Assembly: GCF_900103215.1 (NCBI RefSeq)
Contig: NZ_FNGV01000015.1
Span: 1 to 64,000, forward strand
Source of the DNA: Kriegella aquimaris
GTDB lineage: Bacteria > Bacteroidota > Bacteroidia > Flavobacteriales > Flavobacteriaceae
Direction of reading: 5' to 3'
DNA: 64,000 bases
The position numbers and the translations under genes were made by a program. The notes beneath the pieces are model-generated. The model was not told the DNA's origin. It worked only from the letters and a program-made list of their open reading frames with translations, and made no database searches. This document shows, one piece after another, positions 56,703 through 64,000 of the stretch (position 1 is its first letter; every line of letters starts with the position of its first letter).

Positions 56703-56736
56703 CAAAAATACGAAAATGTAATTCATTTGAGATCAA
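56703..56736 (-). promoter_or_regulatory. Candidate sigma-ABfr promoter of mnmA
   Basis: Complement of 56703-56710 reads TATTTTTG (TAnnTTTG). A TTG (complement of 56734-56736) lies 23 bases upstream. The box is 15 bases from the start codon. Confidence 0.45.
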
Positions 56737-56901
56737 TAGAATTCTTTTAGGATTCATTTAAGAGTCACTACGAGCCCAACTACCCATTCGAAAATAGGCT
56801 CATTACAGCTGTAAAAAATTCTATTTATGATACAGGCAGTTCATTGCGAACAATTTTTGTTTAATATTTTATTAAAAAATATAAACAAAAGTTAAATATT
56901 C

Positions 56902-56930
56902 TTTGTTTCCATTTTTATCTATTAGGTTTG
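56902..56930 (+). promoter_or_regulatory. Sigma-ABfr promoter of the FAS1 lipoprotein gene
   Basis: TTTG (56902-56905), a 17-base spacer and TAGGTTTG (56923-56930) fit the Bacteroidota promoter closely. The ATG is 51 bases downstream of the box. Confidence 0.65.
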
Positions 56931-56981
56931 TTTAAACATTATTGAAAAACATTAAACATTATTAATTTAACAACTACTATT

Positions 56982-58499
56982 ATGAAAAGGATTTACTTAA
57001 CAACTAAAATTTTATTTGTAGCGCTCGTGCTCTCGCTAACCATATCATGTAGTAACGATGATGATGATGCAGTTATGGAACAGGAAACCAATTTGAACAT
57101 TGTTGTACTGGCTCAGGGCGAAAGCGGACTGAGTAATTTAGTAGCTGCACTACAACAGGCAGATGCGGGCTTGGTAGAAACCTTAGGCGGGAATGGCCCG
57201 TTTACGGTATTTGCGCCCTCAAATGATGCATTTGGCGATTTATTGGATGCCCTTGGTGACAACTACAACAGTCTTTCTGATTTTGATGAGGAAGCTGAGA
57301 AAAATCTTCTGCGGGATATTCTTCTATACCATGTAATTACCACTCAAGTGATGGCCGCTGATTTAGCCGAAGGAAATGTTGCTACGGCATTAAATGCCAA
57401 CAGCATTGAAGTTATAGCCTCAGGAAACACATTTGTCTTGGGAGACGCGTCCGATGCTAATGCCAACATAACCGGTGCTGATATTACAGCTTCCAATGGA
57501 GTTGTACACCTTATTGATAAAGTGTTGCTTCCGCAGTCAGCTATTGATTTTGTAACCGAGTTAAATACCCAGAATATTCCCCAACTTGCAACGGCCACTG
57601 ATGACTTGAGTTTGTTGGTCGATGCCTTGGTGCAAGCAGATGCCGATTTAGTAGCAACTCTAAGTGGAGATGGTCCATTCACCGTTTTTGCTCCTACCAA
57701 TGCCGCCTTTGCCTCTCTTTTAGATGATTTAGGTGATGATTATAATAGCTTGGCCGATTTCGATACGGAAGACGAAAAAGAGCTTTTAGCAAAAATTCTT
57801 ACCTACCACGTTGTGGGAGCCGCAGCGCTTTCTACCGACTTAAGTGAAGGTCAGGAGATTGCAACGGTTCAGGGCGAAAATATAGTCATTAGCCTTGATA
57901 ATGGTGTATTTATAAATGATGCCAGTGATGATAATGCTCAAGTTATCCTTGCCGATCAAATGGCCAGCAATGGCGTTGTGCATGTTATTGATAAGGTTTT
58001 GCTTCCTCAAGAAGTATTGGACGCCTTAAAACCAAACATAGTCGAGTTGGCACAATCGGTTGATGATCTTAGCCTTTTAGTAGATGCACTCATACAGGCA
58101 GATGCCGACTTAGTTTCAACGCTTAGTGGAGATGGCCCATTCACGGTGTTTGCTCCTACCAATGCCGCCTTTGCCTCTCTTTTAGATGACTTAGGTGATG
58201 AATACACGAGCTTGGCCGATTTTGATACCGACGCGGAAAAAGAATTATTGGCCAAAATTCTAACGTATCATGTAGTTGGAGCCTCCGCGCTATCTACCGA
58301 CCTAAGCGACGGGCAGGAAATCGCAACCGTTCAGGGAGAAAATGTAGTTATCAACTTGCATGGTGGTGTATTTATAGATGATGCCACTGATGTAAATGCC
58401 GAAGTCATACTTGCTGACCAAATCGCTAAAAACGGTGTGGCCCAAGTAATAGACAAGGTCTTGCTTCCACAAGAGGTTTTAGACCTACTGGGACACTAA
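56982..58499 (+). CDS. Three-domain fasciclin (FAS1) lipoprotein
   Basis: 505 residues with a lipoprotein signal (LTISCSNDDDDA, Cys23). Three FAS1 domains at about 32-185, 190-345 and 346-503, each with GNGPFTVFAPSNDAF or DGPFTVFAPTNAAF and a second motif SNGVVHLIDKVLLP (in the third, KNGVAQVIDKVLLP). Domains 2 and 3 are nearly identical in DNA over long stretches (for example around 57655-57745 and 58125-58215), pointing to a recent in-gene duplication. Such proteins mediate adhesion on the cell surface. A terminator follows. Confidence 0.92.
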   Translation: MKRIYLTTKILFVALVLSLTISCSNDDDDAVMEQETNLNIVVLAQGESGLSNLVAALQQADAGLVETLGGNGPFTVFAPSNDAFGDLLDALGDNYNSLSDFDEEAEKNLLRDILLYHVITTQVMAADLAEGNVATALNANSIEVIASGNTFVLGDASDANANITGADITASNGVVHLIDKVLLPQSAIDFVTELNTQNIPQLATATDDLSLLVDALVQADADLVATLSGDGPFTVFAPTNAAFASLLDDLGDDYNSLADFDTEDEKELLAKILTYHVVGAAALSTDLSEGQEIATVQGENIVISLDNGVFINDASDDNAQVILADQMASNGVVHVIDKVLLPQEVLDALKPNIVELAQSVDDLSLLVDALIQADADLVSTLSGDGPFTVFAPTNAAFASLLDDLGDEYTSLADFDTDAEKELLAKILTYHVVGASALSTDLSDGQEIATVQGENVVINLHGGVFIDDATDVNAEVILADQIAKNGVAQVIDKVLLPQEVLDLLGH

Positions 58500-58540
58500 G
58501 AGTTTGTAACACCACATGACTTTACAAATGGGTTGTTGAT

Positions 58541-58592
58541 ACTCCATCTTGCCAAGCTTTCGTGCACTGGAAGCGCAAGGTGGAGTTTTTTT
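58541..58592 (+). terminator. Rho-independent terminator of the FAS1 gene
   Basis: ACTCCATCTTGC (58541-58552) pairs with GCAAGGTGGAGT (58575-58586, one wobble) followed by a T-run. Confidence 0.8.
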
Positions 58593-58772
58593 ATGGGTTT
58601 TCCATTGATTTCAGAAAACACAGGGAATTTCCCAGACCAAAATTATATTATAAAAGTTTTAGATTGTGCGCCAAATGAAATGAGCGGTTCCTAAAGACAC
58701 TAAAAAAGCTACTAGAATTCTGTCATCAATACCCTTACATCAAAATAGCACAGCTTAGCATACAAAAAAAGA

Positions 58773-58890
58773 TACTTTACAACTAAGTTTTTTTAAAGGA
58801 TGAAATCTGCCCCATCTTCGTAGTCCCAAATCTTACCAAACTAACACTAACAATGCTGAAAGTCCCAACAAATATGTTGGGGCTTTTTTT
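58773..58890 (+). ncRNA. Candidate small RNA unit 1
   Basis: The conserved block ends at 58842 and the 16-nt linker is 58843-58858 followed by the terminator: GTCCCAACA/TGTTGGGGC with a T-run at 58884-58890. The promoter-like part is decayed here: TTTACAAC replaces TTGACAAC and CATCTTCG replaces CATATTTG, so this copy may be silent. Predicted RNA would begin near 58821. Confidence 0.4.
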
Positions 58891-58970
58891 ATTCTCACCT
58901 TTCCCGTCATACACAGCAACACTTTTTAAGTTTTATCATAATACTATGGTTTGCCATACAAATATGGACA

Positions 58971-59088
58971 CTTGACAACTAAGTTTTTTTAAAGGATGGA
59001 TTATCACTCATATTTGTAGTCCCAAATCTTACCAAACTAATTCATACAAGGCAGAAAGTCCCAACAAATATGTTGGGGCTTTTTTTTA
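58971..59088 (+). ncRNA. Candidate small RNA unit 2
   Basis: CATATTTG at 59009-59016 matches the Bacteroidota -7 box in all but one base; predicted start is near 59020-59024, giving an RNA of about 65-70 nt. The linker (59041-59056) differs from the other units. Terminator stem GTCCCAACA/TGTTGGGGC, T-run 59081-59087. The leader AGTCCCAA (59018-59025) can also pair with the TTGGGGCT arm of the terminator, so two exclusive folds are possible. Confidence 0.55.
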
Positions 59089-59167
59089 TTCTCATCTTTC
59101 CCGTCATACACAGCAGCACTTTTTAAGTTTTATCATAATACTAGGGTTTGCCATACAAATATGGACA

Positions 59168-59281
59168 CTTGACAACTAAGTTTTTTCAAAGGATGGATTA
59201 TCCCCCATATTTGCAGTCCCAAATCTTACCAAATTAAACCTAACAGTGCTCGAAGCCTCCTATAAAATGGAGGCTTTTTTG
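59168..59281 (+). ncRNA. Candidate small RNA unit 3
   Basis: Box CATATTTG at 59206-59213, leader conserved to 59237, 16-nt linker, then a terminator of different sequence: AGCCTCC/GGAGGCT with a T-run to 59280. Pairing is preserved although the stem bases differ from units 1 and 2, which argues that termination is functional. Confidence 0.55.
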
Positions 59282-59367
59282 TTATCTATTCCAAGAAATA
59301 AAAATAGTGCCTTCAGAATTAAATCAAAACGAGCGCTTAATCAAGAATTAACATACAAAAATCGACC

Positions 59368-59487
59368 ATTGACAACTAAGTTTTTTCAAAGTATCGATTA
59401 TCCCTCATATTTGCAGTCCCAAATCTTACCAAATTAAACCTAATAATGCTAAAAGCCCCAACATAAATGTCGGGGCTTTAATTTTTA
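59368..59487 (+). ncRNA. Candidate small RNA unit 4
   Basis: Box CATATTTG at 59406-59413, leader conserved to 59437, 16-nt linker, terminator AAAGCCCC-AACAT/ATGT-CGGGGCTTT followed by AATTTTT. The upstream spacer is not related to those of units 1-3, yet the 70-nt block is conserved, indicating that selection acts on the block itself. Confidence 0.55.
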
Positions 59488-59565
59488 ATAATATCATTTG
59501 AAAAAATAGGTCAAAAAGCTTCGGTACTTGTTCTCCCTCAAAAAGAAAACTACTACATTCTAGAA

Positions 59566-61416
59566 TTACTTCCCTGTTTTTTTCTGTTGTTCCGCTTGTT
59601 CCATCATTTCACGCATCTTCTTCTGAAACTTATTTTCCTTTTTGGGTTTTTTCTTGTTTTCCTGAATTTGAGCATGAATTTTATCGTTGTCGAGAATAAA
59701 GTTCTTTATGACAAGCATGATACCAATGGTAATCAAGTTAGAAACAAAATAATACAAACTCAAACCACTCGCATAGTTGTTAAAGAAAAACAACATCATA
59801 AAAGGCATCAAATACATTATGAATTTCATGTTGGGCATACCAGGTTGGGTTGGCATGTTTTGCCCTGTCGTCATCGTCATATAGAAGAAAATAGCAATTG
59901 AAGCCAAAATAGGAAATAAACTTACATGGTCTCCGTAAAATGGAATACTAAAAGGCAATTGGGCTATCGCATCGTAAGATGAAAGGTCATCGGCCCACAA
60001 AAATGGTTTTTGCCGAAGTGCGAAAGATGTCGGAAAAAACATAAACAATGCGTAAAAAATGGGCATTTGCAACAAAGCGGGAACACACCCACTCATAGGG
60101 CTTACGCCAGCCTTACCATAGAGTTTCATGGTCTCTTGTTGCTTTTTCATGGCGTTATCTTTATACTTTTCGCCCAATTCTGTAATTTCGGGTTTAAGCA
60201 CTTTCATTTTCGCTTGTGAGAGATACGATTTATAGGTAACCGGCGACATAGCCAATCGTACCAAAATAGTCATCACTACAATTGCAATACCGAAAGGTAA
60301 AAACGAACTCAAAAAGGAATAGAATGGTGTAAACACGTAACGGTTAATCCAACCAAAAATACCCCATCCGAAATAAATTGTATCGTCTAAGCCATACTCT
60401 TCATATTTGCTTAAAACAGCAACATCGGTAGGACCGTAGTACCAATTTAAATTCTCAGTAATTTCACCACCTTCTAAAGTCAAGGGAATCGACACTCCAA
60501 AATCTTTGGTAAATCGTACCGCTTCACTCTCTTCTTCAACTAGGTTTTTAGATTCTAAATCCGCCGTCTTGAAGTTTTTCTTGGTTGCCAAAATAGACGT
60601 AAAAAAATGCTGCTTAAAGGAAAGCCATTTCACATCTTCCTCTGTCTCATTATCATCACTAGCGGCAGATAGGTAATCGATTTTACCGTCCTCGAAGTTA
60701 TACATCATTTCTGTATAACGGTTTTCATACTCCACACTTTTACTGTGTCGGATTCCTTTTAAATTCCATTCCAAATTTATGGGCTGGTTGCCGTTGATGA
60801 CCCTACTAAGTCCTTGGGAACGAATAGTAAAATCGATCAGGTAATCGGAGGGCTTGATTTCATATCGAAACTCGAGGAACTCACTTGCCGACACCTTGGC
60901 CTTTAAGGAAAGCACTTGATTTTCGCCACTTATTGAGAGTGAGGGTTCAAAGAACAAGTCTTTAGTGTTCAATACTCGGTTATCTGACGTGGAGAAACGA
61001 AGGCCGAAAGAAGCATTACCATCTTTTACCAAATATACCGGTATGGAGTCATAGGTATGAAATTGTTTCATTCGGGCTTCGGTAATATAGCCCCCTTTAT
61101 TACTAATGGTTAAATGAACAAGGTCATTTTCTAAAGAAGTACTTGCATTTGACGGTGCGGTATACCCAAAAGCTCCAATAGAACTTCTATATTGCTCTAC
61201 AGCGGTAGAATCTTGTAGATTTATCTGCGCAGGCGCAGTAATGGTCGCATCTACCTCATCATTATTACTCGTCTGGGCATCTACTTGTTCTTGTTTTGCC
61301 TTTTGAGCCTCCAACTCCTCAGGAGTAGGTCTATTTTGGTAAAACATAAAAATAAGTATCCCAAAAATCAGAACAAATCCAATTATCGAATTTATATCAA
61401 CCTTCTTTTCTTCCAT
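59566..61416 (-). CDS. yidC: Membrane protein insertase
   Basis: 616 residues. N-terminal anchor (IIGFVLIFGILIFMFYQNRPT), large periplasmic beta-domain (about 60-350), then the five-helix insertase core: PFGIAIVVMTILVRLAMSPV with the conserved Arg, SPMSGCVPALLQMPIFYALF, MPTQPGMPNMKFIMYLMPFM and a basic C-terminal tail. Inserts membrane proteins alone or with SecYEG. Downstream of pyrG on the same strand, as in many Flavobacteriia. Confidence 0.96.
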   Translation of the reverse strand: MEEKKVDINSIIGFVLIFGILIFMFYQNRPTPEELEAQKAKQEQVDAQTSNNDEVDATITAPAQINLQDSTAVEQYRSSIGAFGYTAPSNASTSLENDLVHLTISNKGGYITEARMKQFHTYDSIPVYLVKDGNASFGLRFSTSDNRVLNTKDLFFEPSLSISGENQVLSLKAKVSASEFLEFRYEIKPSDYLIDFTIRSQGLSRVINGNQPINLEWNLKGIRHSKSVEYENRYTEMMYNFEDGKIDYLSAASDDNETEEDVKWLSFKQHFFTSILATKKNFKTADLESKNLVEEESEAVRFTKDFGVSIPLTLEGGEITENLNWYYGPTDVAVLSKYEEYGLDDTIYFGWGIFGWINRYVFTPFYSFLSSFLPFGIAIVVMTILVRLAMSPVTYKSYLSQAKMKVLKPEITELGEKYKDNAMKKQQETMKLYGKAGVSPMSGCVPALLQMPIFYALFMFFPTSFALRQKPFLWADDLSSYDAIAQLPFSIPFYGDHVSLFPILASIAIFFYMTMTTGQNMPTQPGMPNMKFIMYLMPFMMLFFFNNYASGLSLYYFVSNLITIGIMLVIKNFILDNDKIHAQIQENKKKPKKENKFQKKMREMMEQAEQQKKTGK

Positions 61417-61555
61417 CTATCTAAATCAATTTACATTTGTTTGAACACAGGTTCCCGCTCATTTAGCTCCCCATTCCATATTATAACCATCGGGCAATCG
61501 GCATTTTAGAGTTTCTGTACCTTCAGCCAAGCAAATATATGTCCAATTCTAAATA

Positions 61556-63241
<1,686 letters not shown>

Positions 63242-63484
63242 TTATAGGGAATCTTTCGGAAAATCTTTTTGAATTCTATATATCAAAGGCTCAAGACCAT
63301 TAATCTTTATCTCCAGCATCGCCTCTAATAAATTTCCCAACTTACCTTGTGGAAAGCCTTTCTGCTTAAACCAAATCAAATAGGGTTCGGGAAGGTCTAC
63401 CAAATAGCGGCCTTTAAATTTACCAAAAGGCATTCTATAATAAGCCAACTCAAGAAGCTTTCGTTTGTCCGGGGATATTTCCAT
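63242..63484 (-). CDS. DUF3820 family protein
   Basis: 80 residues. MPFGKFKGRYLVDLPEPYLIWFKQKGFPQGKLG is the DUF3820 core split as MPFGKFKG, LVDLPEPYL and WFKQKGFPQGKLG; it may bind nucleic acid as part of some exonuclease-related proteins. Cytoplasmic and small. It ends 48 bases before pyrG and could share a transcript with it. Confidence 0.82.
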   Translation of the reverse strand: MEISPDKRKLLELAYYRMPFGKFKGRYLVDLPEPYLIWFKQKGFPQGKLGNLLEAMLEIKINGLEPLIYRIQKDFPKDSL

Positions 63485-63530
63485 TTGTGGGTTTAAAAAT
63501 ATATCTTTAATCCCGATTATTCATCATATC

Positions 63531-64000
63531 ATGAAAAGAAGAACATTTATTGGAACATCGGCAGCAGCTTCAGTTGGCGTGCTAGCCTATAAAAATGGAA
63601 ATGCAATGCCGAATGCCGAAAGCGACACCTACAAGCTAAAAAACAATATCAATCATAGTGTTTGCAGGTGGTGCTATAAAGACATTCCAATGGAAGATTT
63701 TCTGAAGAACCTAAATGAATTAGGCATTAAAGCCATGGATCTTACCGGACCTGAAGATTGGCCATTAATGAAAAAATATGGTATCCACTCCTCTATGTGT
63801 TGGGGTGCCGGTTTTGGGATTGAGAAAGGATGGAACGACCTTAGCTTGCATGAAGAACTTATTGCCGATTACACCCAAATGATACCGAAAGTAGCGGAAG
63901 CCGGTTTTACCAACCTGATATGCTTTAGCGGAAACCGTAATGGAATGGATGATGCAATAGGATTAAAAAACTGTGCCGAAGGACTGAAAAAAATAATGCC
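63531..64000 (+). CDS. Exported TIM-barrel sugar isomerase/epimerase-like protein (truncated by edge)
   Basis: The first 156 codons are in the window. MKRRTFIGTSAAASVGVLAY is a Tat-type signal (R-R-T-F-I). VCRWCYKDIPMEDFLKNL, LGIKAMDLTG, MCWGAGFGIEKGW and AGFTNLICFSGN match the AP-endonuclease-2/hydroxypyruvate isomerase-like TIM barrel common in Bacteroidota, often with sugar degradation genes. The C-terminal half with the remaining metal ligands lies outside. Confidence 0.75.
   Translation, partial: MKRRTFIGTSAAASVGVLAYKNGNAMPNAESDTYKLKNNINHSVCRWCYKDIPMEDFLKNLNELGIKAMDLTGPEDWPLMKKYGIHSSMCWGAGFGIEKGWNDLSLHEELIADYTQMIPKVAEAGFTNLICFSGNRNGMDDAIGLKNCAEGLKKIM

Larger units (their letters stand above)
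58773..59487 (+). repeat. Tandem array of four promoter/leader–linker–terminator units, period 197-200 bases
   Basis: Each unit has a conserved 70-nt block with TTGACAACTAAGTTTTTT, AAAGGATGGATTATC, CATATTTG and AGTCCCAAATCTTACCAAA. A linker of exactly 16 nt follows, then an intrinsic terminator. Block starts are 58773, 58971, 59168 and 59368. The DNA between units 1-2 and 2-3 is also almost the same (58893-58970 versus 59090-59167), showing tandem duplication of the whole period. The spacer before unit 4 is unrelated. No reading frame is shared by the copies. Confidence 0.9.

Noticed and set aside
58972-59008. Classical sigma-70 TTGACA/-10 promoter in the tandem units
   Set aside because: No TATAAT-like box at 16-18 bases from TTGACA. 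The distance from TTGACA to CATATTTG (34 bases) does not fit a single promoter either, so the role of the conserved TTGACAAC remains open.
59246-59437. 63-codon plus-strand frame
   Set aside because: It spans a terminator hairpin and the spacer between units 3 and 4 and is not present in the other units.
58773-59487. CRISPR-like array
   Set aside because: Only four units, repeats of 70 nt with internal terminators, near-identical 'spacers' between units 1-3 and no cas genes.

Overview
The window reads as a chromosomal segment of a marine-type member of the Flavobacteriaceae (Bacteroidota). The grounds are gene content (galactose-oxidase/LamG giant secreted protein, DUF1080 proteins, head-GIN and DUF4097 proteins, UMF1-type MFS, the SpoIIM–DUF4129–DUF4350–MoxR–DUF58 block), AT-rich DNA, lipoprotein signals of the L-x-x-C type, and several gene-proximal matches to the Bacteroidota sigma-ABfr promoter (TTG/TTTG, then TAnnTTTG). 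I found no rRNA, tRNA, CRISPR array, prophage or intact insertion sequence.

Layout. 1–4655 (minus) is most of a giant secreted galactose-oxidase homologue with LamG and at least nine Ig-like repeats, cut by the left edge. 4878–7839 (plus) is a four-gene ECF sigma / anti-sigma / DUF4097 / head-GIN cluster. 7862–10098 (minus) holds a UMF1 MFS transporter and an M48 lipoprotein protease. 10136–18552 (minus) is a cytoplasmic alpha-glucan block: GlgE, maltokinase, GlgB and a GH31 alpha-glucosidase. 18741–22181 holds a collagen-like lipoprotein, MsrB, a DUF2007 protein, LpdA and a small membrane protein. 22334–25986 carries three exported carbohydrate-active proteins (propeller lipoprotein, GH16, sialidase-like), with a five-unit hairpin-rich tandem repeat between the last two.

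26077–37387 is mostly housekeeping and envelope genes: AroQ, XerD, three beta-barrel proteins, NDH-2, a second ECF sigma unit, an acyltransferase, a CoA-pyrophosphatase-type Nudix, a cyclophilin and a TRIC-like channel. 37424–43536 is the SpoIIM/MoxR/DUF58 operon with a divergent RDD gene. 43741–54331 is an accessory stretch: two DUF1080 proteins, a TPR protein, a decayed LysR gene beside a YgiN-type monooxygenase, a DinB-like protein, and two paralogous 403-residue histidine kinases flanking a DUF5995 protein. 54497–63484 returns to core genes (nitronate monooxygenase, MnmA, YidC, PyrG) plus a three-FAS1 lipoprotein. The right edge cuts a TIM-barrel sugar-isomerase-like gene.

The least explained structure is 58773–59487. 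Four head-to-tail units each consist of a 70-nt conserved upstream/leader block, a 16-nt linker that differs between copies, and a Rho-independent terminator. Terminator stems differ in sequence between copies but keep their pairing. This looks like a tandem family of short non-coding transcripts. The second notable structure is a compound four-hairpin repeat, five units at 24148–24800 and one solitary complete copy at 27570–27728.
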